Shown: one piece after another, positions 1-11,543 of the stretch
Layout: every line of letters begins with the position of its first letter
Numbering within the stretch: position 1 is the first letter of the stretch
NCBI GenBank assembly: GCA_905220665.1
Contig: CAJNAR010000002.1
Location: 310,001 to 374,000, forward strand
Reading direction: 5' to 3'
Source of the DNA: Albugo candida
Taxonomy: Eukaryota; Oomycota; Peronosporomycetes; Albuginales; Albuginaceae
Length of the DNA: 64,000 bases
Position numbers and translations under genes: made by a program
Notes under the pieces: generated by a model
Told to the model about the DNA's origin: nothing
What the model saw: the letters and a program-made list of their open reading frames with translations, nothing else
The model's database searches: none

Positions 1-3000
1 TCGACTTTATTGTAATGGCTCCCTATGTGTCCGTGAGCAACAATTGTGACAGCCTTTTTATACATTTTCCATGAGTTGAATTTGAAAACACCTTCAAACT
101 ACTGGAGATCAAGGATGGGTATACATCAATATAGCAAAGCAACCAAACGTTTATGTCGCTAGCGGTTTGAACAAGGCGGTGGGATTGATATACCTGCTTT
201 GTATGGCTGACTTGCATTCGCTTTTTGCAGCTTATGCGTCACGAAACAACATTACGCTTCCAAAGCGGATATCTGGGATAGTCAATTCTACCAAGTCTCA
301 GTAATGAAAAACATGGCCATCTGATATTGCTTGCGTTGTAGGACAGTGGTCGTCGAGGGAGCAAGAACTGCGAACTACAAAAAATAGGCAATAAAAAAGC
401 AGCGAGCATGCCCTTCAGTACAACTAATCATACTTTCAATCCGCTGAACATTCAAAAACCATCTATTACTATTTCCTATTTATTTGTTCCGAAGGTGGAG
501 CAGATGCACGCAAAGATATCAACGCAGCTCGGAAGCTGATACAGCATCCCGTAAACTATATTATCGTAATAAAATGTTCAAAGTTCGACTCGATTGCATT
601 TTGATATGAAACTTATGTCAAACTGAAGCTGGAAGAAAGTCTTAATATGTCTGTTCCAGCTCTTACGGAACACTATAACTCAGAAGCTAAATTAAATTGC
701 GACGGCTATTTTTGGCTGCGAGTTCACTAGCCTAGCAATGGTCATAATAAAATGTATCGTGATATACTCTTCATAATGATAAAATGTATGCGGATGGGAA
801 GTCGTATTTGGAGTTGCCCGTAGGTCGTAAGAGCGAACACTTAAGAAGTGCAGTAAACAGTTTAATTTCCTAGCGCCATCACCGAGATATTGAGCCTGAA
901 ATGATGTGATTACGAACAAAGCCCTTCTGAAAGAGGTACTACAATATTCATCGAAATACAGATTGTGAGATGAGTTTAATGTTCACGGGATGGACAGACT
1001 ACGATAACGACAACGTTATGGGATGGAGATACCACAATGTATTGCCAAGGGAGGTCAGTTGAATAATTTCTCGCACAGTTGATCAGAAACGGAGAGTTCA
1101 GACTCAAGGTTGAGAGAAAGCAGAAGACATACTTCTAGGTTAGCGATGTAAAAACAACGTATTGAGAGATGTACGTGGTGTTCGGTGCGAAAAAAGAAAG
1201 ACTCAAGTGGGTTAGAGAAAGCACTTTACACTTTGGGGGATAATTTCCATACTCAGCCGAACAAGATAAGCCACAGCTGTATATCGATAAAGTGAGATGT
1301 GATCCCTCATTAGCCGCACGAATGTGTCAAGATCGCTTTTTGATCTAAAAAAACGTCTGTAAGAAATAACTGCGGTGCCTTACTTCCCCACAACACGAGA
1401 CTGTATCAAGCTTGTAAAATGTACATCCCTTGTCACCACATAGTGAGAGTTGTGATGAGACGCACCAAGACCGTTACTAGTCTCAACATAGTGAAGAATC
1501 CAGCGTGGATATAAGCTCGCTTACGAACAACTTTATAGTGCTAGAAAGCGATAGAGAAACTTTCACAATGTTTAGCATCTTCGGCTTGAAGCCGGAGTGA
1601 AAACAGTTCCTTCAATAATCATATTTAACAATTTCTCTAGAGGCGGCTCGCTAAATGCGAAGCTCTTCGTCTCTCTTGCATCATTTTCCTTGTTTGTTGC
1701 CTTCTATGGAAAACGTGGAAAAATAAAACTCAAGTGTTAGCATTTTTGACGTCGTAAACGATTCTGACTCATGCGGAAGGTTTCGGACTGATACGTTTGA
1801 TCAAGTCAAACGATATCATCCCATTTTGATACTAAAAGAATATCGACAGCAATGTTGGTGTCTCAATCTATGTAACGAAAATAGAAATCCTCTACAAGTA
1901 GTGATATTAATGATTTCTACCAGCTTACTTTCTATAGGAAAATTCAATAATTGCTTATCATGATCTTGCTTGCAGCTGATGTTCATCATCTGTGTCCATT
2001 TTGAAATTATGGTCGCTATACTGAGAACATAATCTGATTGAAGCATTACTTAGATTTGTCCTCAGAATGAATTCGTTATTCCACCTACTAGAAAAGACTC
2101 GTCACAACGCGTACGTATCTCTGTAGCAGACATTATATCGTCGAAAATGTAGCGAATGTCTTCCGGCTATCAGCAAAGGTATTCTTCAATTAGCTTCCAG
2201 GCTTTTCGAACAAACCTTGTACTAATTTTCCGATCGCCGTGAATTTAAATGCGCTAGTTTCCAAAAGGATTTTCTTCTGACACAAAAATACTTACGTCAG
2301 AAATGCATAACCGAACGTCAAATCGAATCCTCTCTGATTTGACCAGAGAGAATCAGGGTCGCTATAATACAAAGAGCAGAAATTTGCGAAAACCGGCGAA
2401 TTGGACCCATTGACTCAACATTCTAGCAGATGTCTCGTTCCTTGTTCCTCCAAAAAACGCATGGTGAATGTCACATCTAGGAGCTGACAAGTACTAGAAG
2501 TGATTGGTTATAAGGTGACCTCGTCGCTCTTACCATATGCTTTATCCGTCTGCAAAAATACGAGTTCTTTGGCTCCGCTTCTGGTCACCCCTAGTTGATT
2601 TAAGGTCGTGCGGATTTAGGCATTATTTAGCATTTAGCACTATAAGTTTCGTTATCATATGCCTTACTGCGTCTCGTTTGATATTCTCTCTGTATGAGTG
2701 ATGCGATTAAGCAGAAAAAATCTACTCGCAAAATCCCTCTTTCGCGATAGACGCTTCTACTATGATATGAGCTGGCCGAAATCGTTTCTGGTAAATGTGC
2801 CGGTAAATAACTCTCCTCTTCTATATCATGTGGCATTCTCTCGGTTTAAGAGAGGATTTCCCGCTAATTGGATCTTTAGGAGAATCAAAAAAAATAATAT
2901 TTCAATAAAGATCAGTTGTCAGATGTGACCTTGCTGCTTCTCAAGTAGACTGGCTGTTTTTGCTCATATCGAGAAAACAACCTTTGAAGGATCGTAGCAT

Positions 3001-4132
3001 TGTAAAAATCCAACTACACCGGTTTCTATTCATTGAATGGCACCAACGTCATACAATCCTGACATACATACAGTATCTTTGTCTCACAATTCCATAGAAG
3101 CAAGCTCGATCAAATGTATGCACAACGCGAAGGATACTCCAGAAATGTCCGTAATTTGTTTCAACGGCAGCGACAAGATGCCAAACAGCGAATCGAGATA
3201 CAGAAAGTCTGTAAGGGTCAGAATTCAAACTCGGGGTTAACCAAGGAGCAGTAAATATAGTAAACGGTTGATTCGTGAGCTCAGTAAACGAAAAAGCTGG
3301 CCAGAAGGGGTCTGTTGTACTTTGAAAATGGCGCTATGATTATCATGCGGAAAGATGTTTAATGTGTTGCAGAGTGAAATGCGAACGACGTATACCTTCT
3401 TTCGATTTGTAGTTAATGCAACAACTTAATCGATCAATAGGATTCTAACACTGACAGTTAATTATCTATAATCAAAGATCAAAAAGGAGACTCATCGACC
3501 GAATCGCGCAAAACATTTGTACAATGAAAACGCTGAGCGCAAATCGACAAACGAAAAACCAAAAAAAGGTACTTCTCCACGACTTAATCAATGAAGGTAT
3601 TGATATTCGAGAATACGAATGTTGCGGCGGATCATGTCAGTGGAGATATCATCGACCTCTCGCATGAACGAAAATCCCTTACATCAGTCTTGACATACTT
3701 TACGTCTTATCGGCCATGACCACTACAACCTCATGAGCTTTTTTACAAACTTATAAACTTTTTTCCATGCTTATGGATTTATAATGACCATTTATGCAAT
3801 CACGTCCCTTTTCAACAAGACTACATTTGTCAATCTGTTGCATGTGGTGACTACGATCACAAGCTGTACTCAAATGAATCCATGGTGCCCATGAGGTACA
3901 AAATGTAAGCCCTTGTTGCAACTGAGACATCAATCAGCGGACATATACAGTTTTCAGTAGCGTTGATATGATGGAATCAGATGTGTACGTCCAAGTTCGA
4001 ACTACGAAACAATTCGTTTTGAAGTTATAAGCTTTATTGTCGTCTTGGGTTTCTTTTAAGCTCATGAAATGTTTGCGCTGGATAGATCAGCCTAAAAAGA
4101 CAGAAAAAATATTCAATTTCAAGCTTTAGATC
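1..4132. other. Left flank without recognisable genes
   Basis: Only short open frames (up to about 76 codons) occur on both strands and none resembles a protein family I know. The sequence is AT-rich with scattered stops in all frames. Short exons of a spliced gene could be missed by eye, since introns elsewhere in the window are about 50 nt. No tRNA, rRNA or long repeat was seen. Confidence 0.4.
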
Positions 4133-5022
<890 letters not shown>

Positions 5023-5156
5023 TGGGTGAAAATAGATTGGATCAGCCTTAAATAATAGCGGATGATAGAGGAAAGATGACGCTAATCATAGAATGCTGGA
5101 GCTCTATTTTGCAGTTCTGATTGGCTATATCTGATCTTAATAAAGACGAAACTGCA

Positions 5157-5510
5157 TTACTGAGCTTTATTTATCACTGCCGATAGAGTTTCCTTTGCTG
5201 TGTGAATTTTTGATTGGAGATAATAGGATCCACCGGAAGATGGATCATTGGCCTTGAAATAGCGTTCAAATTGCTTCTGTACTTCTTCGGCGGTGGGAGT
5301 GCTGTTGGATGGGAAGTTTAATATTTCCCGAGCTTGCTGAAGCGGCATTTCGTTTTTCTTGCGTAGAGTAGTTTTAGCGGCCGTAGAAGCAACGTTTCCA
5401 TGACTAGCATTGTGTACTGCCTGACGATACGCTTGAACGAATGCTCTTGAAATCACACCAGTGCTCATTACGATAATTTGTGCCACAATGCGACCGAGTG
5501 GACCTGCCAT
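5157..5510 (-). CDS. PAM16: Mitochondrial import motor subunit TIM16/PAM16
   Basis: This is a single open frame of 117 residues, near the usual length. Pam16 (Magmas) is the J-like partner that recruits and restrains the J-protein Pam18 at the matrix face of the TIM23 translocase. The N-terminus is a hydrophobic segment (GRIVAQIIVMSTGVISRAF) followed by AFVQAYRQAV, the family's conserved AYRQA box. The C-terminal J-like domain contains ILNF, EEVQKQFERYF, FKAND and GGSYYLQSKI, which are characteristic. As expected for Pam16, the HPD tripeptide of true J-proteins is absent. The ATG used is followed directly by the conserved N-terminal segment. It lies 134 bp downstream of the IDI1 start codon on the same strand. 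No intron is needed. Confidence 0.93.
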   Translation of the reverse strand: MAGPLGRIVAQIIVMSTGVISRAFVQAYRQAVHNASHGNVASTAAKTTLRKKNEMPLQQAREILNFPSNSTPTAEEVQKQFERYFKANDPSSGGSYYLQSKIHTAKETLSAVINKAQ

Positions 5511-5991
5511 TTGTTCTATTGTGTGGCTTACCTTAAATGGTTATACGCTTTATCACATAAATATACGTATACTAAAGCGCAATCATTCATTGTATACTAA
5601 AAGCACTTTGTTGCCGTGAAACGAGAGCTTTACCACGTGATAAATGAAAGAAGCTCTTCAACAGCTACGTGAGCATCAATTGGATCGAAATTAAAGGACA
5701 GCTACTGCGTATTCACGACGACATGAATTTGTGTCAGCATTGCCATTAAGTGTACTGATTACATCAGTAGCTACAATCTCCAATATCAACCTAGTTTTAT
5801 CACCAGCATGAAGGCTTGGCGAGACAGTGGCAGATAACATGAGACATTGTAGGATCATCTTATCACTAGTCAGTCATGAATGAGGACGACCACTTCAGGC
5901 CCATCCCATGTCCAAATAGAAATAAAGGTAACCATCGAGCTTGGTGCTAGATAAAACATATGTGTTTTCGTATGCATCCAATTCCATTACA
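5511..5991. other. Intergenic spacer upstream of TIM16
   Basis: About 480 bp that should hold the TIM16 promoter and the 3' end of the next minus-strand transcript. I see no distinct motif, repeat or open frame of note. Confidence 0.4.
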
Positions 5992-6712
5992 TCACGAGAT
6001 AGTAAGAGTATCAAGCTGCAATCGTCTTGAAAGCATTCTTGCACGTCTTTTCAGCAAATCCGTATGATGCTTTATCTGTCGTACACAGTGGCCGAGAAGT
6101 GGAAGATACTTTACCTGGTTTCCGCCATGACCAAAGAATCGCGAGCCACGTTCTGTTCCACTTTGAGGGTAAGAGACTGCTGCTTGATCATATGTTATCT
6201 GTTTTTCACAGGAGACTCGGACACTCACCGATGGCATTAACACCACTCAAAACGTCATAACGCATAATCTCCCACACTTTATACAATTCCAAAGCATATC
6301 CACCATTTCTTCATGCAGTAAAGATCTCAAGCAACTATCTCAATATCCAAGCACAGCAGTTTGCTTTCCGTGTGAGCCAGAGAGCAGTCCTTTTCCTACA
6401 GCCAAATCGTCCCAATTCTTACGCTTTCCATCTGCAAACGTGTCATTGTGGCAGTCAGCACGACAACATTTTTACATGTATTCTCTCACACAAACCCAAT
6501 TCGTACGATTTCATCCATTCCTTTTGGCTCACCACAACAATCAAATCGCCCTCACACCTCTAACGACGAGGTACCGAGGCGATACCACGGATGATTTCGC
6601 ATTCAATTCATCAACTTTTCGCTCTTTGTGCGCTTCTTGAAATCATTGTACTAATTTGATGTCGCACATCAAATTCCAAGCCACTTGAAAGAACTCTCTG
6701 TTCCGTCGACAT
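5992..6712 (-). CDS. Candidate multi-exon gene, product not recognised
   Basis: No long single frame exists, but introns of the local size give protein-like exons. The ATG at 6712 starts MSTEQRVLS; a 49-nt intron (6684-6636) leads to a second exon reading KAHKERKVDELNAKSSV. Toward the 3' end, an exon ending at 6229 reads YALELYKVWEIMRYDVLSG. A 49-nt intron (6228-6180) leads to exon 6179-6115 (AVSYPQSGTERGSRFFG). A 39-nt intron (6114-6076) leads to the last exon 6075-5992 (IKHHTDLLKRRARMLS, ending TGA at 5992). Phases agree at these junctions. The middle part, about 6300-6580, could not be resolved. The proposed start codon lies only 14 bp after the IleRS stop codon on the same strand. I do not recognise the family. 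It could be a real compact gene or the splicing could be coincidental. Confidence 0.4.
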
Positions 6713-6726
6713 GAAGTTGATACATC

Positions 6727-9700
6727 TTATCCGAAGGTGGACGCCTTGTCGTCGGAAACGTAATACGTTTTTTCTGCTGTCTTATAGAGCTTTGATGTGG
6801 CATCAACGCATCGAGAACACATTACCTGATCGGCTGCGTGAACAGCGAATTTCCAGCATCGAACGCATTTTCCAGCTTTTGGAGGTTTCACTCGAATATG
6901 CAGCGACATACCTTCCACTTCGATACTCGACCAAGATCCATCGACTTGAGCTTCCGACGTGAGCACGACATTAGAGCAAAGAAACACATCTTCAAGCACC
7001 GCTGGATCTTCCAATGTGAGATCGGATAAAAGTGTCAGAAGCTTGGGCTCTTTGGTGAATACTTCCAATGTGCACTCTTGCTGATTACGAATATCGTTTC
7101 CATGTCGTAATTTCTCGGCGACTCGATTGATATGTGCTCGGATTTCACGGAGACACGCCCAATCGTTCGCCAAGGTTGAATTGTCCCACGAAGATGGCTG
7201 AATATGCCAGGTTTCTTCTTGTGTGAATACACTACCGACGACATCGGACGGATCACATCGTCTGTATTGGGCCATTTGATGCATCCAAATATCTTCGGCG
7301 GTATGACAAAGCATTGGAGCGATGGACCACGTAAGACTCTGAAGAGTATGATGAAGCACTGTTTGGCAAGATCGTCGGCGTCGAGATGCAGCGGTGTCAC
7401 AATATAAACGATCTTTACATGCTTCCATGTAAAATGAAGATAAATCGGATGCGACGAAGTTGGTCAGAATCTGTTGGACGCGTTGGAATGCAAACGTTTC
7501 GTACGCGGCGGTACATTGTCCATTCACTTGGTGCAGTACGTGAAGCATGTATTTGTCGATACTCAGCATCGAATTGTACGGAATTGCATCCGCTTCGGGC
7601 TGAAAATCATTCAGATTCCCAAGCAAAAATCGAGCGGTATTCCTCACTTTGCGAACTGCTTCACTCACTTTGTGAATGATTGCGGGCCCAATAGATACGT
7701 CGCTGGTGTAATCGGTGGTAGCGACCCAATAACGGATCACATCCGCTCCATACGCTGGTATTCCTTGCTTGCTGGTGCCATTGATAAAGTCACTCGGAAC
7801 GACTGTGTTTCCAAGCGATTTTGACTGTTTCCGTCCTTGCTCATCAAGAACAAAACCGTGAGTGATGAGATTCTTGAATGGAGCTTGTCGTTGCATCGCA
7901 ACGGAAGTGAGTAGTGAAGACTGGAACCATCCACGATGCTGATCGGATCCTTCCAAGTAGACATCAGCACATACGCGTTCCTTGTACGGCATACCGGAAG
8001 CTAAGACGGTATACCAACTGCTACCACTATCAAACCAAACATCCAAAGTGTCATTTCCGCGGACAAATTCGTCAGCACGATGCTGATATTCTGGCGGTAG
8101 AAGCTTTTCCACAGGCAAACTCCACCAGCAATCGGATCCTTCGTTTCCTTCCGATTTGTACGTAAGCACAAGCTGTTGAAAATGGGATATGGTTTGCGCA
8201 TTTATCAGAGCTTCTCCATTTCGATGGTAAAAGACCGGAATTGGTAATCCCCAAGCGCGCTGACGAGAGATACACCATTCATTCCGTGCTTTCAATGTGG
8301 CTTCAAGTCGGCGCTTCGAGTTGCTTGGATACGTTTTGACGTCGTTTTCCAAGCATTCTAATGCGATCGGATGTAATTCTTCCAATTTCGCAAACCATTG
8401 TGCAGTAGCTCTCAGAATTACTGGTTTCTTTGTTCGCCAGTCGTAAAAATAACGATGATGATAAGATGCCACCTGAATCAGTTGATTTTGAGCTTTCAAC
8501 AGCTCGAGAACTTTAGCATTTCCGTCGGAAAGCACATCCAATCCCTCGAGCTCAGACCCGGCTTCAATAGTGAACCTTCCATCTTCGTCTACAGGACACA
8601 GTATTTCTCTGGTGTCTTTACAGTATTCCATCCACGCGAGGTAATCTTCTTGACCGTGCCCAGGAGCGATATGGACAATCCCAGTCCCAAGGTCGGTGGT
8701 GACATGTTTTCCAGGAATCATCGTCGATATACTTTTCTTTAATGGCTGCTGGAACTTTGACGCAATTAAATCACTTCCACAAATGGTTGCTAACACTCGA
8801 CTTCCTAAAGGTCGATCCATTGCGGTAAGAAAGCTTTCCATCAAATCGTTCGCAATCAGAATATGCTTTCCAACCATTTCAACCACTGAATACGTCAAAT
8901 TTGGCGCCACACATAGCGCCATATTGGACGGGATGGTCCATGGTGTTGTGGTCCACACTGCACAAGCCACATGTTGTAATTCGTATTGCTTCAGTAGCGC
9001 TTTGAAAGCCGAAGAGTGAGCTTCCACAAGTGGAAAGAGAATGTACGCAGCCTGAGACGTATGATCGACATACTCCAATTCCGATTCGGCTAACGCGGTT
9101 TTTGATGAAGGAGACCAAAATACCGGTTTGAAACCACGGTATATTCGGTTTTTCGACAGCATTTCCTTCAGAATATCATATTGCCGGGCTTCATACTGTG
9201 GGTCCATTGTCGTGTATGTGTGCGATTTCCAGTCGGCTAACACTCCCCAGCGACTGAAATCCTTCTTCTGCTGTTTGATGGCTTCCAATGCGAGTTTCCT
9301 GGAGAATTGGCGAATGTGGAGAGGAGATAGCTCCTTACCTTTCTTTCGCTGTTCCAATGCTTTCAGCTCAATCGGTAAACCGTGACAGTCCCATCCTGGG
9401 ACGTATTCCACGCAATATCCGCGCATTAGTTTATACCGAAGAATCATGTCTTTTAGTATCTTATTTAAAAAGTGGCCCATGTGCAATGATCCGTTCGCGA
9501 AGGGCGGGCCGTCATGAAGAAGGAACTTTGGTCGATTTTGGGCGCGTGTGCTCGCAAAATGGTCCAAAACTTCTGACACACACTTTTTCTGCAGCGCTAC
9601 TTCACGTGCAGCTGCGTTTGCACGCATTGGGAACCGCGTACGTGGTAAAAGAAGCGTTTTCCGCAAAGTTTCCGCACATTTTTCCATTGAAAGGAAACCA

Positions 9701-9867
9701 ATCGATTCAGACGGAATTTCAGCCAATCCGAATGAATTCAATATTACAAAATAGATTAAGCCGATATTCGTATTTGATTGGATGATATTTGACAATGATA
9801 ACGGACGAGTGAAAAGACTCCGATAACCGCTGAAAACCGCTCGTCGACCGCCGACAATCGAATTCAT
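6727..9867 (-). CDS. ileS: Isoleucyl-tRNA synthetase, bacterial type, probably mitochondrial
   Basis: A single frame of 1046 residues. Class I signature HIGH appears as HMGH at residues 129-132 inside LLHDGPPFANGSLHMGHFLN, and the KMSKS loop is KQSKSLGN. The CP1 editing domain contains VWTTTPWTIPSNMAL, and WFDSGSSWY and YLEGSDQHRGWFQSSL are typical IleRS boxes. The C-terminus has a two-pair cysteine zinc ribbon (CVRCW and CSRC) as in bacterial enzymes. That bacterial architecture, with an Arg-rich, acid-free N-terminus (GGRRAVFSGYRSLFTRP), suggests the mitochondrial enzyme; a separate cytosolic IleRS would be expected elsewhere. Residues 31-60 are odd and hydrophobic. They might be part of a long presequence or hide a short intron, so the start is less sure than the body. 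An internal Met at residue 61 is an alternative start. Confidence 0.95.
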   Translation of the reverse strand: MNSIVGGRRAVFSGYRSLFTRPLSLSNIIQSNTNIGLIYFVILNSFGLAEIPSESIGFLSMEKCAETLRKTLLLPRTRFPMRANAAAREVALQKKCVSEVLDHFASTRAQNRPKFLLHDGPPFANGSLHMGHFLNKILKDMILRYKLMRGYCVEYVPGWDCHGLPIELKALEQRKKGKELSPLHIRQFSRKLALEAIKQQKKDFSRWGVLADWKSHTYTTMDPQYEARQYDILKEMLSKNRIYRGFKPVFWSPSSKTALAESELEYVDHTSQAAYILFPLVEAHSSAFKALLKQYELQHVACAVWTTTPWTIPSNMALCVAPNLTYSVVEMVGKHILIANDLMESFLTAMDRPLGSRVLATICGSDLIASKFQQPLKKSISTMIPGKHVTTDLGTGIVHIAPGHGQEDYLAWMEYCKDTREILCPVDEDGRFTIEAGSELEGLDVLSDGNAKVLELLKAQNQLIQVASYHHRYFYDWRTKKPVILRATAQWFAKLEELHPIALECLENDVKTYPSNSKRRLEATLKARNEWCISRQRAWGLPIPVFYHRNGEALINAQTISHFQQLVLTYKSEGNEGSDCWWSLPVEKLLPPEYQHRADEFVRGNDTLDVWFDSGSSWYTVLASGMPYKERVCADVYLEGSDQHRGWFQSSLLTSVAMQRQAPFKNLITHGFVLDEQGRKQSKSLGNTVVPSDFINGTSKQGIPAYGADVIRYWVATTDYTSDVSIGPAIIHKVSEAVRKVRNTARFLLGNLNDFQPEADAIPYNSMLSIDKYMLHVLHQVNGQCTAAYETFAFQRVQQILTNFVASDLSSFYMEACKDRLYCDTAASRRRRSCQTVLHHTLQSLTWSIAPMLCHTAEDIWMHQMAQYRRCDPSDVVGSVFTQEETWHIQPSSWDNSTLANDWACLREIRAHINRVAEKLRHGNDIRNQQECTLEVFTKEPKLLTLLSDLTLEDPAVLEDVFLCSNVVLTSEAQVDGSWSSIEVEGMSLHIRVKPPKAGKCVRCWKFAVHAADQVMCSRCVDATSKLYKTAEKTYYVSDDKASTFG

Positions 9868-9900
9868 TTTGCAATCGCCCGTCTATCTGCAAGTACCACA
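9868..9900. promoter_or_regulatory. 33-bp divergent intergenic region (IleRS / RibB)
   Basis: The start codons of the minus-strand IleRS gene and the plus-strand RibB gene are only 33 bp apart. Promoter elements and 5' leaders must therefore overlap each other or the coding starts, unless the true start of one gene is further in. No TATA box or oomycete initiator was recognised here. Confidence 0.5.
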
Positions 9901-11058
9901 ATGAGCGCATTGAATTCCTCGGTGTCTCCGCTTCCGTCTGTGCTTTCAACGCCTATGAAAGCTGTAAATTGTGTCAAAGAAGCGTTTAGTCCGATGCACA
10001 ATGCACAAGTGGCGACCATCGAACAAGCGCTAGAAGCCATTCGTAAGGGCGAATTGGTCATCGTCATGGACAATGAGGATCGTGAGAATGAAGGCGATCT
10101 TATTGCAGCTGCTGAATTCGCAACAGAAGAAAGACTCGCGTTCATGGTACGTCACTCAACCGGAATTGTTTGTGTCCCTATTCCCGAGCAAAGAACAATG
10201 GATTTACGGCTTCCAGCCATGGTCGATGATAACACAGAAGCCCATAAATGTAAATTTACCATAACTGTGGATCTACGTGAAGGAAATACTACGGGAGTCT
10301 CGGCTGCAGATCGGGCTCGAACGATCCGAGCTCTGGCTGATCCTTCTATCAGCCATGATGCGTACAATCGACCCGGTCATATTTTCCCACTGAAAGCGAA
10401 AGAAGGTGGTGTGATCGCTCGTGCTGGACACACTGAAGCAGCAGTGGATCTAGCAAGACTTGCAGGTTGTCGTCCAGCAGGATACATTTGTGAAATCAAT
10501 GACGATAATGGTAAAATGTTGCGAAGAGCTGATCTTCACAAATTCGCTAAAGAACATAATCTGCATCTGATAACCATCTCAGATCTGATTCGGTATCGAG
10601 TGTGTCATGAGACGTTGTTACACCCATTGAATACATCCAACTTCAAAGCGATGGAGACGCCATTTGGATCGTGGAAACTATACCAATACGATGCGCTGGT
10701 GTGTGAGCTGGAAATTGATCTCTTAGTGCTCGGTTCTGTGGAAAAAGCCTCCAAAGTCCCGGTGTTTATCGCTGCTGGCGAAGCTCTATCGACCACAGTT
10801 GACATGCAATGGGCTCAGAAACATATCATGTCGTCGTCAAAATTGGGTGTGATCATCTACATGCGAAAAACAGCGAATTTATTGGAAGTGAGTGGAGCGT
10901 TTATGGGCGCGCAGAGCATTTTTGGCCTCGCGATGCAAGCGATCAAGCAGCTCGACGTGCAATCCGTTATGCTTATGACGCGCACTCCGTACCCATTCGA
11001 CACTGACGGATTCGGCGTTTCTATCGACGGGTCAGAAGAGTTTCCAAAATGTATGTAA
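9901..11058 (+). CDS. ribB: 3,4-dihydroxy-2-butanone 4-phosphate synthase with degenerate GTP cyclohydrolase II domain
   Basis: 385 residues in two halves. Residues ~40-235 are a full RibB domain, which makes dihydroxybutanone phosphate from ribulose 5-phosphate for riboflavin. The acidic metal/substrate loop reads DNEDRENEGDLIAAAE, followed by VRHSTGIVC, GNTTGVSAADRARTI, RPGHIFPLKA and GHTEAAVDLARLAG. The remaining ~130 residues sit where GTP cyclohydrolase II (RibA) is fused in RibBA proteins and keep its outline (FGSWKLYQYD, GVIIYMRK, IKQLDVQSVMLMT). They lack the three zinc-binding cysteines and the ECLTGD and CDCG boxes; only two cysteines remain in this half, neither in the right context. 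GTP cyclohydrolase II activity is therefore not expected, an arrangement known from bacterial RibBX proteins. The ~40 residues before the RibB domain may be a leader; Met20 is an alternative start. Confidence 0.93.
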   Translation: MSALNSSVSPLPSVLSTPMKAVNCVKEAFSPMHNAQVATIEQALEAIRKGELVIVMDNEDRENEGDLIAAAEFATEERLAFMVRHSTGIVCVPIPEQRTMDLRLPAMVDDNTEAHKCKFTITVDLREGNTTGVSAADRARTIRALADPSISHDAYNRPGHIFPLKAKEGGVIARAGHTEAAVDLARLAGCRPAGYICEINDDNGKMLRRADLHKFAKEHNLHLITISDLIRYRVCHETLLHPLNTSNFKAMETPFGSWKLYQYDALVCELEIDLLVLGSVEKASKVPVFIAAGEALSTTVDMQWAQKHIMSSSKLGVIIYMRKTANLLEVSGAFMGAQSIFGLAMQAIKQLDVQSVMLMTRTPYPFDTDGFGVSIDGSEEFPKCM

Positions 11059-11076
11059 TTTAAAGACGTAAACTTT

Positions 11077-11405
11077 TTATCGATTTATTGGCGGTCGACG
11101 AGGTGCAAGCGGAGAGACATAAGGTTTTAGCTAGGACGAAGAGATTGAAAGTAGGATAAATACGATAATAGTGTGATACTTCAAATTCGTACCTTGAATC
11201 CGGTTAGATCAGGAACTTCGAGGTGAAGGAGCTTGTCTGGATTCATAATGTAGCGCCCACGCTTCCCATGCTTTCCTTCATTTCTACAACCTTTTCCTTT
11301 ATAAAAACGACGATTTGCTCGTTTCGATGTGAGTGGTTGCAAACTAACGGCTCGACCGAATTTACTGCCGCGAGTGAGGGAGAATAAATTCGAGACAAAT
11401 CCCAT
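11077..11405 (-). CDS. MRPL41: Mitochondrial large ribosomal subunit protein mL41, two exons
   Basis: Exon 1 (11405-11193) encodes MGFVSNLFSLTRGSKFG to LEVPDLTGFK. A 62-nt intron (11192-11131, GTACG...CCTAG) is followed by exon 2 (11130-11077), which supplies LKPYVSPLAPRRPPINR and TAA. The spliced protein has 88 residues and restores the family's hallmark PDLTGFKLKPYVS, which the unspliced frame breaks after GFK. Other landmarks are LTSKRANRRFYKGKG and the basic Lys/Arg/Gly stretch after it. mL41 (yeast Mrpl27) is a small mitoribosomal protein without a bacterial counterpart. The stop lies 18 bp from the stop of the convergent RibB gene, so 3' untranslated regions must overlap. The protein is shorter than the animal homologue, ending soon after the core motif. 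Confidence 0.92.
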
Positions 11406-11543
11406 TGAATGGCTAATGCGGTAGACTATTTCTGTGATTAAAATGGCCCGTCAGTAGACTATTTATGTAAATAATATATACGGTAGCTGTAGTTGTAACA
11501 CGTACGGTTAGTAACGACATGTAACCGTTATCACCTTGCATTA

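Noticed and set aside
11181..11192. mL41 ending in GFKVRI
   Set aside because: The next bases are a GT donor, and a 62-nt intron gives the conserved GFKLKPYV ending.
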